The notes under the pieces: model-generated
Told to the model about the DNA's origin: nothing
What the model saw: only the letters and a program-made list of their open reading frames with translations
The model's database searches: none
Shown here: positions 55,927 through 64,000 of the stretch, in pieces
Layout of the letters: every line of letters starts with the position of its first letter
Numbering within the stretch: the first letter of the stretch is position 1
Program-made: the position numbers and the translations under genes
Source of the DNA: Pelagomonas calceolata
Lineage: Eukaryota > Sar > Pelagophyceae > Pelagomonadales > Pelagomonadaceae
DNA: 64,000 bases
Assembly (NCBI GenBank): GCA_918797485.1
Contig: CAKKNE010000001.1
Span: 3,658,001-3,722,000 of the forward strand
Reading direction: 5' to 3'

Positions 55927-56946
55927 CTAGAGGGCCCCGTCGCCCTTGAGCGCCTTGGCCATGTATCGCTCGTCGTCGCCAGGCATGCCGAACTTGGAGC
56001 CGTCCGCGACCTCCATCGTGCCAACGAGCGATGACCAGGGCGGCTGGCCCGTGAGGCGCCGCAGCACCCGGCCGTTCTTTTTCACGACGATGACCAGGCC
56101 TTTCTCGACAGGATCAAATCCCTGCGACCGTGCCGTCTCAAGCTCCTGCTTCAAATACGTCTCCCAGGCCTGCGCCCCCCGCGGGAACGCAATGACGTTC
56201 GCGGACCGCTCGAGGTCGAAGTTTCTATCGCCTTCGTCCGCCGTCGTACTTCTCCAGCACGCGCCGGCGTCGTTCACGGCCCCGCTCGCGTCGACGAGCG
56301 CCGGGACCACGACCAAATCCACGGCATCGATCTGGGCCGCCAGCGTGTTCTCGTCGGCGCGCTGGTCGGCGCTCAGCGACCGCGCGAGGGTCTGCACGTA
56401 CTGCTCGCCCCCGACGCAGATGGCGACGCGGTTGCCTCTCCGATACTCGGTGAGGGTCCGGCGCTTCGTGGGCGCGGTCGCCGGCGACACGACAAGCTTC
56501 GCTAAACGTCCGCCTTGCGCAATTCTCTCAAGGTTCTTTTCTCCAGCCTGGTAGTCGTTCCACGTGATCGCGGCGCAGGCCAGCACGGCCACGACGTTGA
56601 TCGCAGTAGATGAAACCGCCTCGTCGAGCGGGATATCATTAGAAAAACCAGTAGCCGCCTTGGCCACGTTCAGGATGCTGAAATAGAGCGCCAAGAGCGC
56701 CGAGCCAGTGCTCGCTCCAAAAAAAATGAGTCGCACCTTGCGGAAGGGCGACTCGATCTCCTCGCGCATGCGCTGCTTCGCGGTGTAGCCGCCGAAGAGC
56801 TCGGGCTCATCGTCCGGCGCCGCAGCGAGCTGCGTGGTGCGTGTGGGCTGCGTGCCAGCTCGTGCAGCGACGAGGCTGCTGCGTGGCGCCGTGAATGCGT
56901 GCGTTAGGCCAGCAGCGGTGCACAATAAGGCTAATAGACGAGTCAT
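55927..56946 (-). CDS. LPA1-like (DUF3493) photosystem II assembly factor, plastid-targeted
   Basis: Protein of 339 aa. MTRLLALLCTAAGLTHAFTAP is a bipartite leader with a textbook Ala-Phe-Thr-Ala-Pro cleavage. The core at ~65-150 (SPFRKVRLIFFGASTGSALLALYFSI, then a second helix and DYQAGEKNLERIAQGGRLAKLVV) matches the DUF3493 domain of LPA1/REP27, which helps insert and assemble PSII D1 in thylakoids. The C-terminal half is soluble (~150-339) and has no TPR domain, unlike plant LPA1. Two membrane helices are visible. Confidence 0.7.
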   Translation of the reverse strand: MTRLLALLCTAAGLTHAFTAPRSSLVAARAGTQPTRTTQLAAAPDDEPELFGGYTAKQRMREEIESPFRKVRLIFFGASTGSALLALYFSILNVAKAATGFSNDIPLDEAVSSTAINVVAVLACAAITWNDYQAGEKNLERIAQGGRLAKLVVSPATAPTKRRTLTEYRRGNRVAICVGGEQYVQTLARSLSADQRADENTLAAQIDAVDLVVVPALVDASGAVNDAGACWRSTTADEGDRNFDLERSANVIAFPRGAQAWETYLKQELETARSQGFDPVEKGLVIVVKKNGRVLRRLTGQPPWSSLVGTMEVADGSKFGMPGDDERYMAKALKGDGAL

Positions 56947-57003
56947 GAATTACGTATTGCAGCCAACAGTGGCAATTTTCAAGGATGCGGTGGCCGTGAT
57001 TAT

Positions 57004-57025
57004 CTAGTGAGACGGACACACTAGC
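57004..57025. promoter_or_regulatory. Degenerate CTAG-type motif in a divergent promoter
   Basis: CTAGTG, AGACG, GACACACTAGC. It is 58 bp from the start at 56946 and 225 bp from the start at 57250. Confidence 0.45.
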
Positions 57026-57249
57026 CTAAGAGCCGGGAAGCGGCTCGCGCAGCGCCAGCTCAGCTAGTGATCAATACGAGCTGCGAACGAGTCAAACACG
57101 ATAGCTGCGCGACAGGCCAGCGCGGCAGACTGCATCTGTCAGGACGCCAGAGCGCAAAAACACCAGTGAGGCCTGCACCAGCTTTACGATCGATTACTCG
57201 AGCTGCCGCGCGCAAAAATCTTTGCCAACGCGCTAACGCAAACGAGCAA

Positions 57250-58086
57250 ATGGGCCGCCGCTGGGTGAGGAGAAAAAAACAGAAGACGGAGCAGCCGGCG
57301 CACAACTCGTTGGTCGCCGGCTACGGGAGCTCCGACGACGACGAGAGCGACGGCGAGGCCGCGAGTCCGTGGGAGAAGCACGTCGACGCGGCGACGGGCA
57401 AGCCCTACTGGCACGACCCCGCGACCAAGCGGACGACGTGGGACGACCCCTCGCCCGCGCCCGCGCCGGAGCCGGAGCCTGAGCCCGAGCCCGAGCCGGC
57501 GCCAGCGGCCGCGCCGGCGCCACCCCCGGCCCTCGCGCCGCTGCTGCCCGTCTTTCGAGCCCTCGAAAGCGAGCTCGACGGGATCAGCGCCAGGACCGGC
57601 AAGTCGCCCTTTGCCCTCGACGCGGCGGCGCGCGCGCGGCTCGCCTTCGCGTCGTCGAGCACCGCCGAGCCCGTCGCCGTGCAAGCCAAGGCGCTCTCCG
57701 AGGCCTGCCTCGCGGCGCGCGCGGCGTGCGAGGGCCGGGACGATCTCCTGGGCGCGGTCGCGCTCGGCGCCGTCGTCGCGCGCTACGCCGACTGGCACGG
57801 CGGCGCGCTGAGCGACGACGCGTTCGCGCGGCGGCTCCGCGCCATGGCCGACGCGCTCGCGCCGGCCCCCGCGCCGGCGCCCGCCGCGCGGGCGTCGCGC
57901 TTCGACGTGCCGCCCGCGGAGGCCCCCGCGCCGGCGCCTGCGCCCGTAGCGGCGGCCGCCGACGGCGAGGACGCCGCGCCGCCGCCGCTGCCCGCGGGCT
58001 GGGCCGCGACGTGGGACGCGCAGCAGGGCTGCGTCTACTACTACAACGAGAGCAGCGGCGAGACGTCGTGGGCGCGGCCGACGTAG
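57250..58086 (+). CDS. Protein with two WW domains (FNBP4-like layout)
   Basis: Protein of 278 aa from the ATG at 57250. WW domain 1 (~39-68): SPWEKHVDAATGKPYWHDPATKRTTWDDP. WW domain 2 (~250-278): LPAGWAATWDAQQGCVYYYNESSGETSWARPT. Between them are Pro/Glu/Ala-rich tracts and a helical Ala-rich segment. WW domains bind proline-rich partners. A WW at each end of a short protein resembles FNBP4-type splicing or formin-binding proteins, but the match is to layout only. Confidence 0.7.
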   Translation: MGRRWVRRKKQKTEQPAHNSLVAGYGSSDDDESDGEAASPWEKHVDAATGKPYWHDPATKRTTWDDPSPAPAPEPEPEPEPEPAPAAAPAPPPALAPLLPVFRALESELDGISARTGKSPFALDAAARARLAFASSSTAEPVAVQAKALSEACLAARAACEGRDDLLGAVALGAVVARYADWHGGALSDDAFARRLRAMADALAPAPAPAPAARASRFDVPPAEAPAPAPAPVAAAADGEDAAPPPLPAGWAATWDAQQGCVYYYNESSGETSWARPT

Positions 58087-58122
58087 TCCCTAAGCATGTT
58101 GTTGTGTACTTACCCCGAGCCT

Positions 58123-58842
58123 CTAGACCGCGGCGAAGCCGTCCTGCGGCGCGGCCGCCGGCGCGGCCGCGCGGCCCATGAGCCCCCCGAGCATGTTCGA
58201 CGCGAGCCCCGAGGACATCATGCCCCCGAGCATGGACGCCGCCCCGCCCGACGACAGGCCCTCGAGCCGCGCCTGCGCCTCCTTCGAGCACTTCGTGTAC
58301 CCGACGACGTTCGCTCCACTCAAAGCCAAAGCCGCACCGACCACAATCAACCACTGCAATTTGAGCGAGATGACCGCCGTGACGAGCAAAAAGGCCCAGG
58401 CCGCCGCCGGCACATATAAACCCCACCAAAACAGGCGCTCGTCGAGTGGCCGAATGTCCGACTTGTCCTCGGCGGCCTCGAAGACCCACTCCGTCGCGCC
58501 GTCCTCCTTGACGTAGTTCCACCACCGCAGTCCTACGAGGAGTCGTCCGGACACGTTCTTGACCGTCCAAAAATCAAAGGCTAGGAGGAGTATGCATACG
58601 ACGCAGACCAACACGAAGTTGGACGTGAACAGCCCGGCGAACAGGTACACCGCCAAGGCGAGGCTCTTGAACAACACGTGGAACAGCGCGACGCCCGGGT
58701 GGCGGCTGCCCTTGAAGAGGCCGAGCTTCCCCACCAACGTGTCGTCGGCCTCGTCGGGGAAGAGCGGCGCCGCCGCCTGCGGCGTCTCGTCGCTGTACTC
58801 TAGATCGGTGGTCAGGAACTGGAGGTCGTCTTTTCGCGACAT
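58123..58842 (-). CDS. TVP23/FAM18-type Golgi membrane protein
   Basis: Protein of 239 aa. The family core is clear: SRHPGVALFHVLFKSLALAVYLFAGLFTSNFVLVCV, LAFDFWTVKNVSGRLLVGLRWWNYV, SDIRPLDERLFWWGLYV, and a fourth helix. The acidic N-terminus (DDLQFLTTDLEYSDE) and Ala/Met/Gly-rich C-terminal tail are variable. TVP23 sits in late Golgi membranes and supports retrograde transport. Four hydrophobic segments fit the family. Confidence 0.85.
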   Translation of the reverse strand: MSRKDDLQFLTTDLEYSDETPQAAAPLFPDEADDTLVGKLGLFKGSRHPGVALFHVLFKSLALAVYLFAGLFTSNFVLVCVVCILLLAFDFWTVKNVSGRLLVGLRWWNYVKEDGATEWVFEAAEDKSDIRPLDERLFWWGLYVPAAAWAFLLVTAVISLKLQWLIVVGAALALSGANVVGYTKCSKEAQARLEGLSSGGAASMLGGMMSSGLASNMLGGLMGRAAAPAAAPQDGFAAV

Positions 58843-59320
58843 CGTCTCTTTTTGGCTTTGCTGCGTCTGGCGCCGCGCAGATCACCGGTGCCTGGCTGAC
58901 TGACTGTCTGACTGACTGCTGCGTCTGGCGTCGTGCGGTTCACCGGTGCGGGCGCTGCCGGGGGCTAAACACAGTTTCGGCCTCGGAGAGGACTGCGGTG
59001 TCGGTGCGAGCGCTGCTCGGAGCCGCGAATCGATGGGCAACGTGGGAGTGCGAGCGCGAGGTCACTACGTGTGATTAGTGTCAGCTCGGCTCGGTGCGCT
59101 TTGCCAGCCGAGACACAGCTGAAATTATTTGCTTTTTTGGCTGGGCTTTTTGCTCAAAAAGCCGACGCGCAAAACGACCTCCCAGGGAGCGACGCCTGCG
59201 CTGCAAAGGTACTGGCTCGGAGGATTTGCTGGTTGCAAGCGATCCCACACGTCAGCAGCGACCAAAACACTGCCATAAAAAGCCACAAACAAATCCCTGC
59301 CGGCGCGCGACCGCAGCGAG
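58843..59320. other. Divergent promoter without the CTAG motif
   Basis: No gene is seen. A ~31-bp unit (CTGCGTCTGGCG...CACCGGTGC) is repeated near 58861 and 58919, separated by CTGACTGACTG-type short repeats. Confidence 0.5.
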
Positions 59321-61174
59321 ATGCGAGCCCTCCTCGCCATCAGCGCACTGGCACTCGCAGCGGCAAGCAAGAAAGAAAAGAAACCGAGCGGCCACGGCGC
59401 CGACGTCGCGGCGTTCGTGCGAGGCGCGCACAAGGCCGACGACGCGAACGTCGCCAAGGCGAAGCGCGCGGTCCACGACGGCCTCGCCGAGTTACTAGCG
59501 TACTATAATGGCGACGAGCAGGTCCTGGACGCTTTAGTCTTCGCCACGTCGGGTCTGGCGCCGACGCTCGAGGCGAAGCTCGCGAGGCTCGCAACCTCGG
59601 GAGGAGGCAAATTCGTGGTGGCGGCGTTCGGCTCGTCGGTGACGGCGGGCCACGACGGCTTCGGGCACACGGCCTGGCCCGCCGTGTTAGGTAGGAGGTT
59701 GGCCAAAGAATTAGCCCCATTGGGGATAGAAGTAGAAGTGCGGAACCAGGCTGTTGGGGGTGCCGAGCCCTTTCCCCGGTCGTTGTGTGTCGGACCCATT
59801 GCTGGGAGTGATGTGGACCTCGTCATCAGGGAGTGGGAGTACTGGGGCTTTTCGGATGGGCTAGAAGCCCCAGGAGCACATGGTGGCGAGGACGGGGCCA
59901 TAGAAATCTTTCTGCGGACGGCCTTTCTGCTACCGAACAAACCAGCGGTCTTATTCCTAAACATGGAGCCGAACGGCGAAGGGCGGAAGACGCAGCAAGT
60001 CAGGGCAGCGATGAAGGGCAAACTCAAGATATATGGAGAGCGTTTTGGGGTCGGCGTCCTCAGCGCCTTCGGCAAGCCTTTTGATCACTTGAGAGCAGCT
60101 GCTCCCAAGAGTAGGAGGCACCGGAGCGGTTCCAAGAGCTGCCACGGCAATGGCGTGGGCGACTGCCCCGTCGGAGAAAAGCCGGACGGGCACCATACAA
60201 GACCGCTCGAGCTAGGTGTGCCCGAGGACTCGCCGTTGAAACCGTTGGCCGATCCCGCGAAGTTATTCATCAACTGGCACCCAGGAACATTAGGGCACGA
60301 GATGATGGGCCATCAAGCAGCTTTTGCTGTGCTGCGAGCGGCCCAGTCTGGATTGGCAGCTTTAGGTCTGGGGAGCGTGCCGTCGTCTGCTGGCTCGTTG
60401 CCGGAACCTATTGCTTGTGACAAGTCGCCCTTCTGTAAGTCTTCTCAGAGGACGGCGTTCTGCGCTCAAAGTACCTTACCGAAGCACGAGTCGCCAGACA
60501 TCGGGGATTGGTTGGATAATAGTACTCAGACGCAGTGGCGCAACAGCGCCACGGAGTCCGGGAAGAACCGGGAAAGGTTCTGCGCCGCACCGTCCAAGGA
60601 ATGCGCGAAGCACCCAGCTGGCCAGGGCTGCTGGCACTACACGCGGTCATGCTCCTACTACGACCAGAAACGGGCCTTTACCGGAACTTCTGGAGATGGG
60701 CCTCTTTCTTTTAAGATGCCGCGCGGCGCGTGCAACCTGTTCCTCTCGGAGCCGGGCTACGAGTGGTCCAAGCCGATTGGCGTCGCGAACTGGCACGCCG
60801 AACTTAGTATAAAGATTGACGGTGAACAATGCAGGGCGTGTTCTATTGTTCAAGGCGGCGGCGCGTACATCCAGAGCGTGCACGTGGACCTAGCGAGACA
60901 TTACGGTTCGACGGAGCGGTGCGCTTCGGCGCGCGTGTCACTGTCAGTACAACCGGTGGAGTCGTTGGCTGCCTGGGAGGCGTCGTCCGGTAAAAAAGTC
61001 TGCCAGGTCGCGCGCAACGGCAAGTGCGAGCCCAAGGGCGACTGGCGGCGCTACGCGATCGGCTGCGCCGAGGACGGCATGGCGGACGGCAAGAAGGCCT
61101 GCAAGTTTAAAGCTGGGAAACCGCGCGACGCATCAAGTGTGCGCGCCTACGTGACGAGCGCGCTGGCGTGGTAG
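59321..61174 (+). CDS. Secreted SGNH/GDSL-like hydrolase with Cys-rich tail
   Basis: Protein of 617 aa. Signal peptide MRALLAISALALAAA. Block I (FGSSVTAGHDGFGHTAWPAVL, nucleophile Ser ~105), a later N/G block (EVRNQAVGGAEPFP) and WHPGTLGHEMMGHQ (block V, catalytic His) fit the SGNH fold. By family it would hydrolyse an ester or acetyl group on a polysaccharide or lipid. The C-terminal ~250 residues are Cys-rich and carry a glycan-like ectodomain of unknown type. Codon style shifts to AT-richer in the middle (about 59,700-60,500). Confidence 0.7.
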   Translation: MRALLAISALALAAASKKEKKPSGHGADVAAFVRGAHKADDANVAKAKRAVHDGLAELLAYYNGDEQVLDALVFATSGLAPTLEAKLARLATSGGGKFVVAAFGSSVTAGHDGFGHTAWPAVLGRRLAKELAPLGIEVEVRNQAVGGAEPFPRSLCVGPIAGSDVDLVIREWEYWGFSDGLEAPGAHGGEDGAIEIFLRTAFLLPNKPAVLFLNMEPNGEGRKTQQVRAAMKGKLKIYGERFGVGVLSAFGKPFDHLRAAAPKSRRHRSGSKSCHGNGVGDCPVGEKPDGHHTRPLELGVPEDSPLKPLADPAKLFINWHPGTLGHEMMGHQAAFAVLRAAQSGLAALGLGSVPSSAGSLPEPIACDKSPFCKSSQRTAFCAQSTLPKHESPDIGDWLDNSTQTQWRNSATESGKNRERFCAAPSKECAKHPAGQGCWHYTRSCSYYDQKRAFTGTSGDGPLSFKMPRGACNLFLSEPGYEWSKPIGVANWHAELSIKIDGEQCRACSIVQGGGAYIQSVHVDLARHYGSTERCASARVSLSVQPVESLAAWEASSGKKVCQVARNGKCEPKGDWRRYAIGCAEDGMADGKKACKFKAGKPRDASSVRAYVTSALAW

Positions 61175-61194
61175 ATGTGTGTAACAAGTTATTA

Positions 61195-63276
61195 TTAGAC
61201 TATGACCTCTTCTCCGGCGGGCTCGTCGTACTCGCGGAGCAGGACCCTTAAATCTTCGGCAGGAAGTTGATAAATGGAGCAGGTCCGGACGGCGTGCCGC
61301 CGGATCTCGGCAAGTGGCGCGCCGAAGGCCTTCATCGACACGCAGAACGCCGCGAGCTGCGCGTGCACGCACAGATGCACGCGCCGCGCCGCGTCGCGCG
61401 CGTCAGGCGAGAACAGGAGGTCGCCGTGGCGGTCCCCCTCCAACCGCGACGCGTCGACGGCGTCCAGAACCGCCGAGGCCGTCGACCGCTCCCAGAACTG
61501 TTGCGAGGCCCAGGTCTCGTGCTGGGCCAGCAGGTCGCCGAGGTATAGCCGCTCATCGCGCGCGCCCTCGCCGTGGTCCACGTAAAACGTCTGTGCCAAC
61601 ATCGCAAGCACCGCGGGGGCCCGCACGTCGTTCGCCCGCGCGCAGGCGTCCAGGCACGCGAGGCATACCCTTGCTAAAGCTCGGAGCCGCAGCGCGTCCG
61701 GTAGGGCCGTCTGCCGACTCCGTTGTCTGTTGAGCGCCCGGATGACCGCGGCCGCTCTTGCTCCCGCCGCTGGTGCCGCTCGCTCCGTGGAAAATGCGAA
61801 GCGGTCGCCCTGGCTCACGTAGGCGACGACGCGATCGGCGACGGCGTCCGGCTCAGACAAAGGCGGCGCGGGCGGCGCGTCGCCCAGCAAGCCCTCGAGC
61901 GCACCGCCGACCGTTTCAACGGCATCGTCCAGCGATTGGGAGGCCTGCTCGACGAGGCTGACGCGCGGCTCGACCGGAGCCTCGTCGTCGACGGCAGCTG
62001 TCGACGAGCGGCGCTTAGCCTCGGCCGTCGCGGCGACTTCGACGGGCGGCGGCGACGCCGCGCCGGCGTCAGCGTCAGAAAAGAGCGACCGCAGCGCCGC
62101 GTCGACGTCTGACTCGAGGGCGGGCCCGGCGCCGGTGTGGATATCGCCGGCCTCGCGCCGCCGCGTCGCGTCGCGTAGCAGTCCTAATGCCTTGGCCACG
62201 CGCGTGGGCGGCGGGCGGCGCGGCGGCGCGGCGCGTGCCTCCGCGGCGTCCAGCGCGGCATCCAACGCGTCCAGCTTGAGCCGTCGCGCGTCCGAGGCGG
62301 CACGCTCTGCTGCGGAGATCGCTCGCAATGCCCCAAGGACGCGCGGCGCCGCGAGGGAACTTCGCAGCTCGCGCAGAGCTACGGACGCCACGGCCTCGGC
62401 CCGCTCACTTTGGTCCAAGGCCTGGATCGCGCCATCCGCCGCCGCGGCTACTTCGCCCCGCGCATGGCCCGACAGCCTCGCGCTTTCTCGCGCTTTCTCT
62501 CCACATCGGCGTTCGTGCGTCCGAGCGCGATCCCGCGCCAGCGCAGCCGCTCGCGCAACCTCCTGGGTTACCTCCGCGCGCGCGTTCGCCTCGGCCGCCT
62601 CCGTGGCGCCTCGCGCGTCCTCCGCGTCCTCCGATGCTTTGCGCGCGGCCTCGTCGGCGCGCACGAGGGCCGCACGGCGACTCGCCAGCTGAGACTCGGC
62701 GGTTCGCGCAGCACCACGTGCATTGGTTAGTAATGCGTGCGCCTCTCGTAGACTGGCGTTCGCTTCGGCCGCGTCCGCGCCCAGTGCACGCCGCAGGGAC
62801 TCGTAGGCGCGCGCTGTCTCGTCGTCGTGTCTCGCGCCGTCGGCCGCCAACGCCGCCAACGCACTGAGAGCGCTATCGACGCCGTCTGCGGCCGGCTCGT
62901 CCAAGCGCTGGTCCTCGTCGGGCGTCAGCGGCCAGCGCCGGGGCCGCGCCGTCGCGGCGTCCGCGAGTGGCGCAGCCGCGGAGGACCACTCGCCTCTGGC
63001 ATGCGATGCCTGGCGCGCCGCGGCGAACTGCTCGAGCGCCTGCAGCGCGGCGTGGCCGCGCACGGCCCCGCTTATCGAGCATTCCACGGCCGCGGCGCTG
63101 CACTCGAGCTCGGGCTCCTCCGCCACGGCTTTCCGCGCGCCGACGACGCGCCAGACCTCGGTGCCGCTCCCCGCATAGGCAGCAGCCTGTGCGAGCTCAT
63201 CTATGCCGAGCCATCTTGTAGCGTTGGAGCTCGCGTCGCGGACGTCTGCTACGGCGTCTCGGAGCCGACCCAGCAT
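61195..63276 (-). CDS. Coiled-coil protein with a KIAA0513/SBF2-type C-terminal domain
   Basis: Protein of 693 aa from the ATG at 63276 (longer frames start at non-ATG). The first ~400 residues are Ala/Arg/Glu-rich coiled coil (EDARGATEAAEANARAEVTQ, ALDQSERAEAVASVAL). The C-terminal ~230 residues resemble the domain shared by KIAA0513 and SBF2/myotubularin-related proteins: AMLAQTFYVDHG, LYLGDLLAQHETWASQQFWERS, LAAFCVSMKAFGAPLAEIRRHAV. It may act in membrane traffic. Stop codon is 20 bp from the SGNH gene. Confidence 0.55.
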   Translation of the reverse strand: MLGRLRDAVADVRDASSNATRWLGIDELAQAAAYAGSGTEVWRVVGARKAVAEEPELECSAAAVECSISGAVRGHAALQALEQFAAARQASHARGEWSSAAAPLADAATARPRRWPLTPDEDQRLDEPAADGVDSALSALAALAADGARHDDETARAYESLRRALGADAAEANASLREAHALLTNARGAARTAESQLASRRAALVRADEAARKASEDAEDARGATEAAEANARAEVTQEVARAAALARDRARTHERRCGEKARESARLSGHARGEVAAAADGAIQALDQSERAEAVASVALRELRSSLAAPRVLGALRAISAAERAASDARRLKLDALDAALDAAEARAAPPRRPPPTRVAKALGLLRDATRRREAGDIHTGAGPALESDVDAALRSLFSDADAGAASPPPVEVAATAEAKRRSSTAAVDDEAPVEPRVSLVEQASQSLDDAVETVGGALEGLLGDAPPAPPLSEPDAVADRVVAYVSQGDRFAFSTERAAPAAGARAAAVIRALNRQRSRQTALPDALRLRALARVCLACLDACARANDVRAPAVLAMLAQTFYVDHGEGARDERLYLGDLLAQHETWASQQFWERSTASAVLDAVDASRLEGDRHGDLLFSPDARDAARRVHLCVHAQLAAFCVSMKAFGAPLAEIRRHAVRTCSIYQLPAEDLRVLLREYDEPAGEEVIV

Positions 63277-63584
63277 AATGTGATAACTCCTCCTATGAAT
63301 GCTCAAGGTGATGCGTCGAAAGCTGTCGAGATCGAAACTCTGAACGTCTAGAAAGCTTCAGAGCTCGCCAATGCGCAGGGCTGCGCCTCGCACAGCAAAA
63401 TAAAGCCCGGGGAGGTCAAGCACCTAGCGCAAGTAACATACTAGAAAAAAACTTTGGTCTCTCGCTGGACGGGTGCCAATCTTGAGCCAACGCGGAGCCG
63501 AACGTGTGTTTTTTTCAGTGTTGCGCGCTGCCTTAATCGCGCAGGCCGCTTGTTGAGAGCTCTGAGCTCGGCTATCACTCGGCC
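63277..63584. other. Divergent promoter region, 308 bp
   Basis: It holds the CTAG motif (63424-63446) and an AATAAAG string near 63399. No gene is seen. Confidence 0.5.
63424..63446 (+). promoter_or_regulatory. CTAG-type motif in a divergent promoter
   Basis: CTAGCG, CAA, GTAACATACTAGAA. It is 148 bp from the start at 63276 and 139 bp from the start at 63585. Confidence 0.55.
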
Positions 63585-64000
63585 ATGGTGCCTGCCGAGA
63601 TTTTTACTGCCGCGGAGCGATGCGCTGGCGACGATGAGTTTTTGCAACAGATACGGACCTGGTTGGACAGCGGAGGAGACGTCAACGATTCTGGGGGCAA
63701 CAGTTGGCACCGACAAGATTTATGTCTCCTGAGCCGAAGCAATCACCCGCATCTCACCAAGTTTCTGTTAGAGCGCGGTGCTGACGTGAATTGTGTCAAT
63801 GAGAGCGGGATGACCCCATTGTACTATAGTTGCGGGATCCCAAATCGTGGGGGAACTGATATAATTAACATGCTGCTGGATGCCGGCGCCAACATAGATG
63901 CCAAGACAACGGAAGCGGTTGGGGCCGTTGCGATAGCGGGGGAGACGGCGTTAAGCACTTCATTGGACTGGTTCCGGCACGAAGATGGAAAAACTGCCCT
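63585..64000 (+). CDS. Ankyrin-repeat protein, 5' part only
   Basis: An open frame from the ATG at 63585 runs off the window end (138 codons visible). It begins MVPAEIFTAAERCAGDDEF and shows ankyrin units: LTKFLLERGADVNCVNESGMTPLYYSC, then IINMLLDAGANIDAKT, then GETAL. This is the usual start of algal ankyrin/MYND proteins, so a MYND finger may follow outside the window. Function not inferable. Confidence 0.7.
   Translation, partial: MVPAEIFTAAERCAGDDEFLQQIRTWLDSGGDVNDSGGNSWHRQDLCLLSRSNHPHLTKFLLERGADVNCVNESGMTPLYYSCGIPNRGGTDIINMLLDAGANIDAKTTEAVGAVAIAGETALSTSLDWFRHEDGKTA

Overview
The window looks like nuclear DNA of a photosynthetic stramenopile with a compact, GC-rich genome. A pelagophyte such as Aureococcus or Pelagomonas is my best guess; this is inference from gene content and not a database match. 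The support is: eukaryotic single-gene units with few, mostly very short introns (about 58-115 bp, one of 332 bp); several proteins with a signal peptide ending in an Ala-Phe or Ala-Leu cleavage context and a basic stretch, the bipartite plastid address of secondary red plastids; plastid functions (glutamyl-tRNA reductase, an LPA1-type photosystem II assembly factor, a lumenal-type FKBP, a phytol-kinase-like protein); mitochondrial and Golgi genes; and MYND, ankyrin and BspA-type repeat families that are common in these algae. Gene density is about one per 1.5 kb. No tRNA, rRNA, CRISPR array or intact transposon was recognised.

Layout. 0.3-8 kb: a Gcn5-like acetyltransferase with PHD fingers, a BspA-type surface protein, a phytol-kinase-like membrane protein, an O-fucosyltransferase-like protein and a tiny membrane protein. 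8-14 kb: an IQ-motif-like protein, then two cold-shock-domain genes placed head to head. 14-26 kb: a MYND/RING-CH/TPR protein, a SET protein, a KOW-type plastid protein, a 2-oxoglutarate oxygenase, a very large spliced unknown gene abutting an ARM/HEAT-like gene, two small organelle proteins and an FKBP. 26.1-27.6 kb: a gene-poor island. 27.8-36.8 kb: an SH3-like unknown, HemA, two plastid proteins, an EF-hand protein and a GT15 mannosyltransferase. 37-45.5 kb: NSF, a second O-fucosyltransferase-like protein, a Rac GTPase, an FkbM methyltransferase, a pterin carbinolamine dehydratase, a RanBP2-finger/2H-phosphoesterase-like protein and a spliced plastid protein. 45.6-46.7 kb: a second gene-poor island. 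46.7-64 kb: a START protein, a PH-Qbc SNARE fusion, a CAP-Gly/ankyrin protein, a large BspA-type receptor-like protein, a GT90 protein, syntaxin-5, LPA1-like, a WW protein, TVP23, an SGNH hydrolase, a KIAA0513/SBF2-like protein and a truncated ankyrin gene.

How genes work together. NSF, syntaxin-5, the PH-Qbc SNARE and TVP23 are all secretory-pathway components, and the GT15, GT90 and two fucosyltransferase-like proteins would act on their cargo. About ten proteins are probably plastid-directed. The most striking unexplained structure is a ~24-base intergenic motif (CTAGCG, 4-5 bases, GTAAsAyACTAGCAA, either orientation). It lies in 13 of the 15 divergent promoters, usually 45-200 bp from the start codons. 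I propose it as a bidirectional promoter element. The opposite end of the genes is equally compact: several convergent pairs have stop codons 0-30 bp apart, so their 3' ends must overlap.
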